From Watersipora subatra (lineage: Eukaryota > Bryozoa > Gymnolaemata > Cheilostomatida > Watersiporidae), in the NCBI RefSeq assembly GCF_963576615.1, contig NC_088715.1:26563963-26627962 (forward strand): a DNA stretch of 64,000 bases, given 5' to 3'. Of the stretch, positions 22,756 through 35,523 are shown piece by piece; position 1 is the first letter of the stretch, and every line of letters begins with the position of its first letter. Below the pieces are notes generated by a model that saw only the letters and a list, made by a program, of their open reading frames with translations, did no database searches and had not been told where the DNA came from. The position numbers were made by a program, and so were the translations under genes.

Positions 22756-23010
22756 AACATAACAGGCTTTTTAATCTGTGAAAAGAGCATGACACCTAAT
22801 CATTTGCTGGTTTTTAATACTGCGCGTATTAAAATTAAAAACCATCGTCTTTGACAGAAATTGAACTACAAACTGTTCGGTTACCAAAGGAACATGCTAC
22901 AAGAATGTGCCACGAAGATAACATGTAAAAATATCTAACTTGTGAAATGAACAAGACGAAAAATTCATTTTCGAGTTTCGAAATTGATTGTGTCAAAGTT
23001 TATAAGTGCT

Positions 23011-23017
23011 CATCTTT

Positions 23018-23073
<56 letters not shown>

Positions 23074-23084
23074 ACCAGAGAGAC
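23011..23084 (-). tRNA. tRNA-Asn(GTT) copy 71
   Basis: K class; partner of 19403. Confidence 0.7.
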
Positions 23085-23338
23085 AATATAACAGGTTTTT
23101 TAATCTGTGAAACGAGCATGACACCTAATCATTTGCTGGTTTTTAAAATTGTGTGTATTAAAATTAATAACAATCGTCTATGCGAGAAATTGAACAAACA
23201 ACTGTTTGGTGACCAACCGAATGCGCTACCAGAATGTGCCACAAAGAAAACATGTCAAAATATCAAACCTGTGAAACGAGCAAGACAAAAATTCAATTTT
23301 AAAATTCGAATTTGATTGTGTCAAAATTTATAAAAGCT

Positions 23339-23345
23339 CGTCCCT

Positions 23346-23401
<56 letters not shown>

Positions 23402-23412
23402 ACCACAGAGAC
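23339..23412 (-). tRNA. tRNA-Asn(GTT) copy 72
   Basis: Consensus. Confidence 0.88.
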
Positions 23413-23666
23413 AACATAACAGGTTTTTTAATCTGTGAAACGAGCATGACACCTAATCATTTGCTGGTTTTTAAAATTGTGTGTATTAAAATTATAAACA
23501 ATCGTCTATGCGAGAAATTGAACAAACAACTGTTTGGTGACCTACCGAACGCGCTACCAGAATGTGCCACAAAGAAAACATGTCAGAATATCTAACCTGT
23601 GAAACGAGCAAGACAAAAATTCATTTTCAAGTTTCGAATTGGATTGTGTCAAAATTTATAAATGCT

Positions 23667-23673
23667 CGTCCCT

Positions 23674-23729
<56 letters not shown>

Positions 23730-23740
23730 ACCACAGAGAC
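23667..23740 (-). tRNA. tRNA-Asn(GTT) copy 73
   Basis: Consensus. Confidence 0.88.
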
Positions 23741-23994
23741 AACATAACAGGTTTTTTAATCTGTGAAACGAGCATGACACCTAATCATTTGCTGGTTTTA
23801 AATACTGTGTGTAATGAAATGAAAAACAATCATCTATGGCAGAAATTGAACTATCAACTCTTTGGTTACTAAACGATTGTGCTGCCAGAATGTGCCACAA
23901 AGAAAACATGTCTAAATATCTAACTTGTGAAACGAGCAAGACAAAAATTCATTTTCAAGTTTCGAATTTGATTGTGTCAAGATTTATAAGTGCT

Positions 23995-24068
23995 CGTCCC
24001 TGGGTGGGCTTGAACCACCAACGTTTCGGTTAACAGCCGAACGCACTAACCGATTGCACCACAGAGAC
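23995..24068 (-). tRNA. tRNA-Asn(GTT) copy 74
   Basis: C45 and U23 only. Confidence 0.85.
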
Positions 24069-24322
24069 AACATAACAGGCTTTTTAATCTGTGAAACGAG
24101 CATGACACCTAATCATTTGCTGGTTTTTAATACTGCGCGTATTAAAATTAAAAACCATCGTCTTTGACAGAAATTGAACTACAAACTGTTCGGTTACCAA
24201 AGGAACATGCTACAAGATTATGCCGCAAAGAAAACATGTCAAAATATCTAACTTGTGAAACGAGCAAGACAAAAATTCATTTTCAAGTTTCGAATTTGAT
24301 TGTGTCAAAATTTACAAGGGCT

Positions 24323-24396
24323 CGTCCCTGGGTTGGCTTGAACCACCAACTTTTCGGTTAACAGCCGAATGCGATAACCGATTGCACCACAGAGAA
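24323..24396 (-). tRNA. tRNA-Asn(GTT) copy 75
   Basis: As copy 5. Confidence 0.68.
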
Positions 24397-24649
24397 AACA
24401 TATCAGGCTTTTTAATCTGTGAAACGAAGATGACACCTAATTATTTGCTGGTTTTAATACTACGCTTACTAAAATTAAAAACAATCATCTATGGCAGAAA
24501 TTGAACTACCAACTGTTTGGTTACCAAACGAACGCGCTGCAAGAATGTGCCGCAAAGAAAACATGTCAAAATATCTAACTTGTGAAACGAGCAAGACAAA
24601 AATTCATTTTCAAGTTTCGAATTTGATTGTGTCAAAATTTATAAATGCT

Positions 24650-24723
24650 CGTCTCTGGGCGGGCTTGAACCCCCGACCTTTCGGTTAACAGCCAAACGCG
24701 CTAACCGATTGCACCACAGAGAC
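24650..24723 (-). tRNA. tRNA-Asn(GTT) copy 76
   Basis: As copy 6 with acceptor cgtctctg. Confidence 0.74.
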
Positions 24724-24977
24724 AACATAACAGGTTTTTTAATCTGTGAAACGAGCATGACACCTAATCATTTGCTGGTTTTTAAAATTGTGTGTATTAA
24801 AATTATAAACAATCGTCTATGCGAGAAATTGAACAAACAACTGTTTGGTGACCTACCGAACGCGCTACCAGAATGTGCCACAAAGAAAACATGTCAGAAT
24901 ATCTAACCTGTGAAACGAGCAAGACAAAAATTCATTTTCAAGTTTCGAATTGGATTGTGTCAAAATTTATAAATGCT

Positions 24978-24984
24978 CGTCCCT

Positions 24985-25040
<56 letters not shown>

Positions 25041-25051
25041 ACCACAGAGAC
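24978..25051 (-). tRNA. tRNA-Asn(GTT) copy 77
   Basis: Consensus. Confidence 0.88.
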
Positions 25052-25305
25052 AACATAACAGGTTTTTTAATCTGTGAAACGAGCATGACACCTAATCATT
25101 TGCTGGTTTTAAATACTGTGTGTAATGAAATGAAAAACAATCATCTATGGCAGAAATTGAACTATCAACTCTTTGGTTACTAAACGATTGTGCTGCCAGA
25201 ATGTGCCACAAAGAAAACATGTCTAAATATCTAACTTGTGAAACGAGCAAGACAAAAATTCATTTTCAAGTTTCGAATTTGATTGTGTCAAGATTTATAA
25301 GTGCT

Positions 25306-25379
25306 CGTCCCTGGGTGGGCTTGAACCACCAACGTTTCGGTTAACAGCCGAACGCACTAACCGATTGCACCACAGAGAC
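25306..25379 (-). tRNA. tRNA-Asn(GTT) copy 78
   Basis: C45 and U23 only. Confidence 0.85.
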
Positions 25380-25633
25380 AACATAACAGGCTTTTTAATC
25401 TGTGAAACGAGCATGACACCTAATCATTTGCTGGTTTTTAATACTGCGCGTATTAAAATTAAAAACCATCGTCTTTGACAGAAATTGAACTACAAACTGT
25501 TCGGTTACCAAAGGAACATGCTACAAGATTATGCCGCAAAGAAAACATGTCAAAATATCTAACTTGTGAAACGAGCAAGACAAAAATTCATTTTCAAGTT
25601 TCGAATTTGATTGTGTCAAAATTTACAAAGGCT

Positions 25634-25707
25634 CGTCCCTGGGTTGGCTTGAACCACCAACTTTTCGGTTAACAGCCGAATGCGATAACCGATTGCACCA
25701 CAGAGAA
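25634..25707 (-). tRNA. tRNA-Asn(GTT) copy 79
   Basis: As copy 5. Confidence 0.68.
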
Positions 25708-25960
25708 AACATATCAGGCTTTTTAATCTGTGAAACGAAGATGACACCTAATTATTTGCTGGTTTTAATACTACGCTTACTAAAATTAAAAACAATCATC
25801 TATGGCAGAAATTGAACTACCAACTGTTTGGTTACCAAACGAACGCGCTGCAAGAATGTGCCGCAAAGAAAACATGTCAAAATAACTAACTTGTGAAACG
25901 AGCAAGACAAAAATTCATTTTCAAGTTTCGAATTTGATTGTGTCAAAATTTATAAATGCT

Positions 25961-26034
25961 CGTCTCTGGGCGGGCTTGAACCCCCGACCTTTCGGTTAAC
26001 AGCCAAACGCGCTAACCGATTGCACCACAGAGAC
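25961..26034 (-). tRNA. tRNA-Asn(GTT) copy 80
   Basis: As copy 76. Confidence 0.74.
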
Positions 26035-26288
26035 AACATAACAGGCTTTTTAATCTGTGAAACGAGCATGACACGTAATTATTTGCTGGTTTTTAATACT
26101 GCGCTTACTAAGATTAAAAACAATCATCTATGGCAAAAATTGAAATACCAACTGGTTGGTTACCAAACGAACGTGCTGCCAGAATGTGTCAAAAAGAAAA
26201 CATGTCAAAATATCAAACCTGTGAAACGAGCAAGACAAAAATTCATTTTTAAGTTTCGAATTTGATTGTGTCAAAATTTATAAATGCT

Positions 26289-26362
26289 CGTCCCTGGGCG
26301 AGCTTGAACCACCGACCTTTCGGTTAACAGCCGAACGCACTAACCGATTGCGCCACAGAGAC
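26289..26362 (-). tRNA. tRNA-Asn(GTT) copy 81
   Basis: Block-X partner of 2021. Confidence 0.77.
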
Positions 26363-26616
26363 AACATAACAGGCTTTTTAATCTGTGAAACGAGCATGAC
26401 ACCTAATCATTTGCTGGTTTTTAAAGTTGTGTGTATTAAAATTAAAAACAATCGTCTATGCGAGAAATTGAACAAACAACTGTTTGGTGACCAACCGAAC
26501 GCGCTACCAGAATGTGCCACAAAGAAAACATGACAAAATATCTAACCTGTGAAACGAGCAAGACAAAAATTAATTTTCAAATTTCGAAATTGATTGTATC
26601 AAAATTTATAAGGGCT

Positions 26617-26690
26617 CGTCCCTGAGTAGGCTTGAACCACCAACCTTTCGGATAACAGCCGAACGCGCTAACCGATTGTGCCACAGAGAC
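26617..26690 (-). tRNA. tRNA-Asn(GTT) copy 82
   Basis: Block-X partner of 2349; T class. Confidence 0.75.
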
Positions 26691-26944
26691 AACATAACAG
26701 GCTTTTTAATCTGTGAAACGAGCATGACACCTAATCATTTGCTGGTTTTTAAAACTGTGTGTATTAAAATTAAAAACAACCGTCTATGCGAGAAATTGAA
26801 CCAACAACTGTTTGGTGACCAACCGAACGTGCTACCAGAATGTGCCACAAAGAAAACATGTCAGAATATCTAACCTGTGAAACGAGCAAGACAAAAATTC
26901 ATTTTCAAGTTTCGAATTTGATTGTGCCAAAATTTATAAATGCT

Positions 26945-27018
26945 CGTCCCTGGGTGGGCTTGAACCACCAACTTTTCGGTTAACAGCCAAATGCGGTAAC
27001 CGATTGCACCACAGAGAC
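26945..27018 (-). tRNA. tRNA-Asn(GTT) copy 83
   Basis: Block-X partner of 2677. Confidence 0.72.
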
Positions 27019-27273
27019 AACATAACAGGCTTTTTAATCTGTGAAAAGAGCATGACACCTAATCATTTGCTGGTTTTTATTACTGCGCGTATTAAAATTA
27101 AAAACCATCGTCTTTGACAGAAATTGAACTACAAACTGTTCGGTTACCAAAGGAACATGCTACAAGAATGTGCCACGAAGATAACATGTAAAAATATCTA
27201 ACTTGTGAAATGAACAAGACAAAAAATTCATTTTCGAGTTTCGAAATTGATTGTGTCAAAGTTTATAAGTGCT

Positions 27274-27280
27274 CATCTTT

Positions 27281-27336
<56 letters not shown>

Positions 27337-27347
27337 ACCAGAGAGAC
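27274..27347 (-). tRNA. tRNA-Asn(GTT) copy 84
   Basis: K class; partner of 3006. Confidence 0.7.
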
Positions 27348-27601
27348 AATATAACAGGTTTTTTAATCTGTGAAACGAGCATGACACCTAATCATTTGCT
27401 GGTTTTTAAAATTGTGTGTATTAGAATTAATAACAATCGTCTATGCGAGAAATTGAACAAACAACTGTTTGGTGACCAACCGAATGCGCTACCAGATTGT
27501 GCCACAAAGAAAATATGTCAAAATATCAAACCTGTGAAACGAGCAAGACAAAAATTCAATTTTAAAATTCGAATTTGATTGTGTCAAAATTTATAAAAGC
27601 T

Positions 27602-27608
27602 CGTCCCT

Positions 27609-27657
<49 letters not shown>

Positions 27658-27675
27658 GGATTGCACCACAGAGAC
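27602..27675 (-). tRNA. tRNA-Asn(GTT) copy 85
   Basis: G18 to C; partner of 3334. Confidence 0.8.
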
Positions 27676-27929
27676 AACATAACAGGTTTTTTAATCTGTG
27701 AAACGAGCATGACACCTAATCATTTGCTGGTTTTTAAAATTGTGTGTATTAAAATTAAAAACAATCGTCTATGCGAGAAATTGAACAAACAACTGTTTGG
27801 TGACCTATCGAACGCGCTACCAGAATGTGCCACAAAGAAAACATGTCAGAATATCTAACCTGTGAAACGAGCAAGACAAAAATTCATTTTCAAGTTTCGA
27901 ATTTGATTGTGTCCAAATTTATAAATGCT

Positions 27930-27936
27930 CGTCCCT

Positions 27937-27972
<36 letters not shown>

Positions 27973-28003
27973 TGAACGCGCTAACCGATTGCACCACAGA
28001 GAC
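27930..28003 (-). tRNA. tRNA-Asn(GTT) copy 86
   Basis: Consensus except base 30 A (cagctg). Confidence 0.8.
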
Positions 28004-28257
28004 AACATAACAGGTTTTTTAATCTGTGAAACGAGCATGACACCTAATCATTTGCTGGTTTTAAATACTTTGTGTAATGAAATGAAAAACAATCATCTAT
28101 GGCAGAAATTGAACTATCAACTCTTTGGTTACTAAACGATTGTGCTGCCAGAATGTGCCACAAAGAAAACATGTCTAAATATCTAACTTGTGAAACGAGC
28201 AAGACAAAAATTCATTTTCAAGTTTCGAATTTGATTGTGTCAAGATTTATAAGTGCT

Positions 28258-28331
28258 CGTCCCTGGGTGGGCTTGAACCACCAACGTTTCGGTTAACAGC
28301 CGAACGCACTAACCGATTGCACCACAGAGAC
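28258..28331 (-). tRNA. tRNA-Asn(GTT) copy 87
   Basis: C45 and U23; partner of 3990. Confidence 0.85.
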
Positions 28332-28586
28332 AACATAACAGGCTTTTTAATCTGTGAAACGAGCATGACACCTAATCATTTGCTGGTTTTTAATACTGCG
28401 CGTATTAAAATTAAAAACCATCGTCTTTGACAGAAATTGAACTACAAACTGTTCGGTTACCAAAGGAACATGCTACAAGAATGTGCCACGAAGATAACAT
28501 GTAAAAATATCTAACTTGTGAAATGAACAAGACAAAAAATTCATTTTCGAGTTTCGAAATTGATTGTGTCAAAGTTTATAAGTGCT

Positions 28587-28593
28587 CATCTTT

Positions 28594-28649
<56 letters not shown>

Positions 28650-28660
28650 ACCAGAGAGAC
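28587..28660 (-). tRNA. tRNA-Asn(GTT) copy 88
   Basis: K class; partner of 4319. Confidence 0.7.
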
Positions 28661-28914
28661 AATATAACAGGTTTTTTAATCTGTGCAACGAGCATGACAC
28701 CTAATCATTTGCTGGTTTTTAAAATTGTGTGTATTAGAACTAATAACAATCGTCTATGCGAGAAATTGAACAAACAACTGCTTGGCGACCAACCGAATGC
28801 GCTACCAGAATGTGCCACAAAGAAAACATGTCAAAATATCAAACCTGTGAAACGAGCAAGACAAAAATTCAATTTTAAAATTCGTATTTGATTGTGTCAA
28901 AATTTATAAAAGCT

Positions 28915-28921
28915 CGTCCCT

Positions 28922-28970
<49 letters not shown>

Positions 28971-28988
28971 GGATTGCACCACAGAGAC
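28915..28988 (-). tRNA. tRNA-Asn(GTT) copy 89
   Basis: G18 to C; partner of 4647. Confidence 0.8.
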
Positions 28989-29242
28989 AACATAACAGGT
29001 TTTTTAATCTGTGAAACGAGCATGACACCTAATCATTTGCTGGTTTTTAAAATTGTGTGTATTAAAATTAAAAACAATCGTCTATGCGAGAAATTGAACA
29101 AACAACTGTTTGGTGACCTACCGAACGCGCTACCAGAATGTGCCACAAAGAAAACATGTCAGAATATCTAACCTGTGAAACGAGCAAGACAAAAATTCAT
29201 TTTCAAGTTTCGAATTTGATCGTGTCAAAATTTATAAATGCT

Positions 29243-29249
29243 CGTCCCT

Positions 29250-29305
<56 letters not shown>

Positions 29306-29316
29306 ACCACAGAGAC
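29243..29316 (-). tRNA. tRNA-Asn(GTT) copy 90
   Basis: Consensus. Confidence 0.88.
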
Positions 29317-29570
29317 AACATAACAGGTTTTTTAATCTGTGAAACGAGCATGACACCTAATCATTTGCTGGTTTTAAATACTGTGTGTAATGAAATGAAA
29401 AACAATCATCTATGGCAGAAATTGAACTATCAACTTTTTGGTTACTAAACGATTGTGCTGCCAGAATGTGCCACAAAGAAAACATGTCTTAATATCTAAC
29501 TTGTGAAACGAGCAAGACAAAAATTCATTTTCAAGTTTCGAATTTGATTGTGTCAAGATTTATAAGTGCT

Positions 29571-29644
29571 CGTCCCTGGGTGGGCTTGAACCACCAACGT
29601 TTCGGTTAACAGCCGAACGCACTAACCGATTGCACCACAGAGAC
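29571..29644 (-). tRNA. tRNA-Asn(GTT) copy 91
   Basis: C45 and U23 only. Confidence 0.85.
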
Positions 29645-29896
29645 AACATAACAGGCTTTTTAATCTGTGAAACGAGCATGACACCTAATCATTTGCTGGT
29701 TTTTAATACTGCGTATTAAAATTAAAAACCATCGTCTTTGACAGAAATTGAACTACAAACTGTTCGGTTACCAAAGGAACATGTTACAAGATTATGCCTC
29801 AAAGAAAAGATGTCAGAATATCTAACCTGTGAAATGAGCAGGACAAAAATTCATTTTCAAGTTTTGAATTGGATTGTGTCAAAATTTATAAATGCT

Positions 29897-29903
29897 CGTC
29901 CCT

Positions 29904-29964
<61 letters not shown>

Positions 29965-29970
29965 ACAGAC
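29897..29970 (-). tRNA. tRNA-Asn(GTT) copy 92
   Basis: C11; one acceptor change (cacagac). Confidence 0.8.
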
Positions 29971-30224
29971 AACATAACAGGTTTTTTAATCTGTGAAACG
30001 AAGATGACAACTACTTATTTGCTGGTTTTTAATACTGTGCTTACCAAAATTAAAAACAATACTCTATAGAGGAAATTGAACTACCAACTGTTTGGTTACC
30101 AAACGAACGCGCTGCCAGAATGTGCCACAAGGAAAACATGTCAAAATATCTAACTTGTGAAACGAGCAAGACAAAAATTCATTTTCAAGTTTCGAATTTG
30201 ATTGTGTCAAAATTTATAAGTGCT

Positions 30225-30231
30225 CGTCCCT

Positions 30232-30287
<56 letters not shown>

Positions 30288-30298
30288 ACCACAGAGAC
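30225..30298 (-). tRNA. tRNA-Asn(GTT) copy 93
   Basis: Consensus. Confidence 0.88.
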
Positions 30299-30551
30299 AA
30301 CAGAACAGGTTTTTTAATCTGTGAAACGAGCATGACACCTAATCATTTGCTGGTTTTAATACTGCCCGTATTAAAATTAAAAACCATCGTCTTTGACAGA
30401 AATTGAACTGCAAACTGTTCGGTTACCAAAGGAACATGCTACAAGATTATGCCACAAAGAAAACATGTCAGAATATCTAACCTGTTAAATGAGCAGGACA
30501 AAAATTCATTTTCAAGTTTTGAATTGGATTGTGTCAAAATTTATAAATGCT

Positions 30552-30558
30552 CGTCCCT

Positions 30559-30619
<61 letters not shown>

Positions 30620-30625
30620 AGAGAC
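30552..30625 (-). tRNA. tRNA-Asn(GTT) copy 94
   Basis: Consensus with canonical C11. Confidence 0.9.
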
Positions 30626-30879
30626 AACATAACAGGTTTTTAAATCTGTGAAACGAGCATGACACCTAATCATTTGCTGGTTTTTAATACTGTGCGATTT
30701 AAAATTACAAACAATGGTCTATGGCAGAAATTGAACAAACAACTGTTCGGTTACCAAAGGAACATGCTACAAGAATGTGCCACAAAGAAAACATGTCAAA
30801 ATATCTAACTTGTGAAACGAGCAAGACAAAAATTCATTTTCAAGTTTCGAATTTGATTGTGTCAAAATTTATAAGTGCT

Positions 30880-30953
30880 CGTCCCAGGGTAGTCTTGAAC
30901 CACCAACCTTTCAGTTAACAGCCGAACGCACTAACCGATTGCACCGCAGAGAC
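30880..30953 (-). tRNA. tRNA-Asn(GTT) copy 95
   Basis: Block-X partner of 6286. Confidence 0.65.
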
Positions 30954-31207
30954 AACATAACAGGCTTTTTAATCTGTGAAACGAGCATGACACCTAAATA
31001 TTTGCAGGTTTTTAATACTGCGCTTACTAAAATTAAAAACAATTATCTTTGGCAAAAATTGAACTACCAACTGGTTGGTTACCAAACAAACGTGCTGCCA
31101 GAATGTGTCACAAAAAAAACATGTCAAAATATCAAACCTGTGAAACGAGCAAGACAAAAATTCATTTTTAAGTTTCAAATTTGATTGTGTCAAAATTTAT
31201 AAATGCT

Positions 31208-31281
31208 CGTCCCTGGGTGGGCTTGAACCACCAACTTTTCGGTTAACAGCCAAATGCGGTAACCGATTGCACCACAGAGAC
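31208..31281 (-). tRNA. tRNA-Asn(GTT) copy 96
   Basis: Block-X partner of 6614. Confidence 0.72.
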
Positions 31282-31535
31282 AACATAACAGGCTTTTTAA
31301 TCTGTGAAACGAAGATGACAACTACTTATTTGCTGGTTTTTAATACTGTGCTTACCAAAATTAAAAACAATCATCTACGGCAGAAATTGAACTACCACTT
31401 GTTTGGTTACCAAACGAACGCGCTGCCAGAATGTGCCACAAAGAAAACATGTCAGAATATCTAACCTGTGAAACGAGCAAGACAAAAATTCATTTTCATG
31501 TTTCGAATTTGATTGTGTCAAAATTTACAAATGCT

Positions 31536-31609
31536 CGTCCCTGGGTGGGCTTGAACCACCAACCTTTTGGTTAACAGCCGAACGCAGTAACCGATTGCAC
31601 CACAGAGAC
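31536..31609 (-). tRNA. tRNA-Asn(GTT) copy 97
   Basis: Block-X partner of 6942. Confidence 0.68.
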
Positions 31610-31863
31610 AACATGACAGGTTTTTTAATCTGAGAAACGAGCATGACACCTAAATATTTGCTGGTTTTTAATACTGCGCTTACTAAAATTAAAAACAATC
31701 ATCTATGGCAAAAATTGAACTACCAACTGGTTGGTTACCAAACGAACGCGCTGCCAGAATGTGCCACAAAGAAAACATGTCAAAATATCTAACTTGTGAA
31801 ACAAGCAAGACAAAAATTCATTTTCAAGTTTCGAATTTGATTGTGTCAAAATTTATAAGTGCT

Positions 31864-31870
31864 CGTCCCT

Positions 31871-31913
<43 letters not shown>

Positions 31914-31937
31914 ACTAACCGATTGCGCCACAGAGAC
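31864..31937 (-). tRNA. tRNA-Asn(GTT) copy 98
   Basis: C11 and U23; otherwise consensus. Confidence 0.87.
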
Positions 31938-32191
31938 AACATAACAGGCGTTTTAATCTGTGAAACGAGCATGACACCTAATCATTTGCTGGTTTTTAAA
32001 ATTGTGTGTATTAAAATTAAAAACAATCGTCTATGCGAGAAATTGAACCAACAACTGTTTAGTGACCAACCGAACATGCTACCAGAATGTGCCACAAAGA
32101 AAACATGTCAAAATATCTAACCTGTGAAACGAGCAAAACAAAAAATCATTTTCAAGTTTCGAAATTGATTGTGTCAAAATTTACAAAGGCT

Positions 32192-32198
32192 CGTCTTT

Positions 32199-32235
<37 letters not shown>

Positions 32236-32265
32236 AAACGCGATAACCAATTGCGCCACAGAGAC
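32192..32265 (-). tRNA. tRNA-Asn(GTT) copy 99
   Basis: Block-X partner of 7926. Confidence 0.68.
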
Positions 32266-32518
32266 AACATAACAGGTTTTTTAATCTGTGAAACGAGCAT
32301 GACACCTAACCATTTGCTGGTTTTTAATACTGTGCGATTTAAAATTACAAACAATGGTCTATGGCAGAAACTGAACTAACAACTGTTTGGTTACCAAAGG
32401 AACATGCTACAAGAATGTGCCACAAAGATAACATGTCAGAATATCTAACCTGTGAAACAAGCAAGACAAAAATTCATTTTCAAGTTTCGAATTTATTGGT
32501 TCAAAATTTACAAGGGCT

Positions 32519-32592
32519 CGTCCCTGGGTGGGCTTGAACCACCAACTTTTCGGTTAACAGCCGAATGCGATAACCAATTGCACCACAGAGAA
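32519..32592 (-). tRNA. tRNA-Asn(GTT) copy 100
   Basis: Partner of 8253 but with C29 and a D-loop change. Confidence 0.66.
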
Positions 32593-32846
32593 AACATATC
32601 AGGCTTTTTAATCTGTGAAACGAAGATGACACCTAATTATTTGCTGGTTTTTAATACTACGCTTACTAAAATTAAAAACAATCATCTATGGCAGAAATTG
32701 AACTACCAACTGTTTGGTTACCAAACGAACGCGCTGCAAGAATGTGCCACAAAGAAAACATGTCAAAATTCCTAACTTGTGAAACGAGCAAGACAAAAAT
32801 TCATTTTCAAGTTTCGAATTTGATTGTGTCAAAATTTATAAATGCT

Positions 32847-32920
32847 CATCCCTGGGCGGGCTTGAACCACCGACCTTTCAGTTAACAGCCGAACGCGCTA
32901 ACTGATTGCACCACAGAGAC
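32847..32920 (-). tRNA. tRNA-Asn(GTT) copy 101
   Basis: As copy 28. Confidence 0.68.
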
Positions 32921-33174
32921 AACATAACGGGCTTTTTAATCTGTGAAAAGAGCATGACACGTAATTATTTGCTGGTTTTTAATACTGCGCTTACTAAAAT
33001 TAAAAACAATCATCTATGGCAGAAATTGAACTACCAACTGTTTGGTTACCAAACGAACGCGCTGCAAGAATGTGCCACAAAGAAAACATGTCAAAATTCC
33101 TAACTTGTGAAACGAGCAAGACAAAAATTCATTTTCAAGTTTCGAATTTGATTGTGTCAAAATTTATAAATGCT

Positions 33175-33248
33175 CATCCCTGGGCGGGCTTGAACCACCG
33201 ACCTTTCAGTTAACAGCCGAACGCGCTAACTGATTGCACCACAGAGAC
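33175..33248 (-). tRNA. tRNA-Asn(GTT) copy 102
   Basis: As copy 28; adjacent duplicate. Confidence 0.68.
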
Positions 33249-33503
33249 AACATAACGGGCTTTTTAATCTGTGAAAAGAGCATGACACGTAATTATTTGC
33301 TGGTTTTTAATACTGCGCGTATTAAAATTAAAAACCATCGTCTTTAACAGAAATTGAACTACAAACTGTTCGGTTACCAAAGGAACATGCTACAAGATTG
33401 TGCCACAAAGATAACATGTCAGAATATCTAACCTGTGAAACGAACAAGACAAAAAATTCATTTTCAAATTTCGAAATTGATTGTATCAAAATTTACAAAG
33501 GCT

Positions 33504-33577
33504 CGTCCCTGGGTGGGCTTGAACCACCAACGTTTCGGTTGACAGCCGAACCCTCTAACCGATTGCACCGCAGATAC
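33504..33577 (-). tRNA. tRNA-like copy 103, anticodon GTC (Asp type) on an Asn body
   Basis: Block-X partner of 9238 with the same GTC triplet and D-stem ccctc; C45 here. Confidence 0.55.
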
Positions 33578-33831
33578 AACATAATAGGCTTTTGTATCTG
33601 TGAAACGAGCGTGACACCTAATCTTTTGCTGGTTTTTAATACTGTGCTTACCAAAATTAAAAACAATCGTCTATGGCAGAAATTGAACTACCAACTGTTT
33701 GGTTACCAAACAAACGCACTGCCAGAATTTGCCACAAAGAAAACATGCCAATATATCCAACCTGTGAAACGAGCAAGACAAAAATTCATTTTCAAGTTTC
33801 GAAATTGATTGTGTCAAAATTTATAAATGCT

Positions 33832-33838
33832 CGTCCCT

Positions 33839-33875
<37 letters not shown>

Positions 33876-33905
33876 AAACGCGCTAACCGATTGCACCACA
33901 GAGGC
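33832..33905 (-). tRNA. tRNA-Asn(GTT) copy 104
   Basis: U29; one acceptor change (cagaggc). Unit absent from the left X copy. Confidence 0.78.
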
Positions 33906-34159
33906 AACATAACAGGCTTTTTAAAATGTGAAACGAAGATGACCACAACTTATTTGCTGGTTTTTAATACTGTGCTTACTATAATTAAAAACAAGAATCT
34001 ATGGCAGAAGTTAAACTACCAACTGTTTTGTTACCAAACGGACGTGCTGCCAGAATGTGCCACAAAGAAAACATGCCAATATATCCAACCTGTGAAACGA
34101 GCAAGACAAAAATTCATTTTCAAGTTTCGAAATTGATTGTGTCAAAATTTATAAATGCT

Positions 34160-34233
34160 CGTCCCTGGGTGGGCTTGAACAACCAACCTTTTGGTTAACA
34201 GCTGAACCCTCTAACCGATTGCACCACAGAGAC
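34160..34233 (-). tRNA. tRNA-Asn(GTT) copy 105
   Basis: C29-A41 and A30-C40 mismatches, T-stem change, D-stem ccctc. Confidence 0.55.
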
Positions 34234-34488
34234 AACATAACAGGCTTTTTAATCTGTGAAACAAGCATGACACCTCATCATTTGCTGGTTTTTAATACTG
34301 TGCGATTCAAAATTAAAAACAATTGTCAATGGCAAAAATTGAAATACCAACTGGTTGGTTACCAAACGAACGTGCTGCCAGAATGTGTCACAAAGAAAAC
34401 ATGTCAAAATACCAAACCTGTGAAACGAACAAGACAAAAAATTCATTTTCAAATTTCGAAATTGATTGTATCAAAATTTATAAGGGCT

Positions 34489-34562
34489 CGTCCCTGAGTA
34501 GGCTTGAACCACCAACCTTTCGGATAACAGCCGAACGCGCTAACCGATTGTGCCACAGAGAC
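34489..34562 (-). tRNA. tRNA-Asn(GTT) copy 106
   Basis: T class; partner of 9567. Confidence 0.75.
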
Positions 34563-34816
34563 AACATAACAGGCTTTTTAATCTGTGAAACGAGCATGAC
34601 ACCTAATCTTTTGCTGGTTTTTAAAGTTGTGTGTATTAAAATTAAAAACAACTGTCTATGCGAGAAATTGAACCAACAACTGTTTGGTGACCAACCGAAC
34701 GTGCTACCAGAATGTGCCACAAAGAAAACATGTCAGAATATCTAACCTGTGAAACGAGCAAGACAAAAATTCATTTTCAAGTTTCGAATTTGATTGTGTC
34801 AAAATTTATAAATGCT

Positions 34817-34889
34817 CGTCTTTGGGTGGGCTTGAACCACCAACTTTCGGTTAACAGCCGAACGCACTAACCGATTGCGCCACAGAGAC
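34817..34889 (-). tRNA. tRNA-Asn(GTT) copy 107
   Basis: 73 nt, partner of 9895; acceptor cgtctttg. Confidence 0.68.
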
Positions 34890-35144
34890 AACATGACAGG
34901 TTTTTTAATCTGTGAAACGAGCATGACACCTAAATATTTGCTGGTTTTTAATACTGCGCTTACTAAAATTAAAAACAATCATCTATGGCAGAAATTGAAC
35001 TACCAACTGTTTGGTTACCAAACGAACGTGCTGCCAGAATGTGTCACAAAAAAAAACATGTCCAAATATCAAACCTGTGAAACGAGCAAGACAAAAATTC
35101 ATTTTTAATTTTCGAATTTGATTGTGTCAAAATTTATAAATGCT

Positions 35145-35151
35145 CGTCCCT

Positions 35152-35188
<37 letters not shown>

Positions 35189-35218
35189 AAATGCGCTAAC
35201 CGATTGCACCACAGAGAC
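35145..35218 (-). tRNA. tRNA-Asn(GTT) copy 108
   Basis: Partner of 10222. Confidence 0.82.
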
Positions 35219-35473
35219 AACATGACAGGCTTTTTAATCAGTGAAACGAGCGTGACACCTAATCATTTGCTGGTTTTTAATACTGTGCGATTTAAAATTA
35301 AAAACAATCGTCTATGGCATAAATTGAACTAACAACTGTTCGGTTACCAAAGGAACATGCTACAAGAATGTGCCACGAAGATAACATTTAAAAATATCTA
35401 ACTTGTGAAATGAACAAGACAAAAAATTCATTTTCAAGTTTCGAAATTGATTGTGTCAAAGTTTGTAAGTGCT

Positions 35474-35480
35474 CATCTTT

Positions 35481-35523
<43 letters not shown>

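Larger units (their letters stand above)
20048..23655. repeat. 11-unit (3,608-bp) tandem duplication, second copy
   Basis: Second copy of the 11-unit block. It is followed by a 4-unit (1,311-bp) duplication: 23,398-24,700 recurs from 24,709 (for example copies 23995 and 24323 with 25306 and 25634). Confidence 0.9.
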
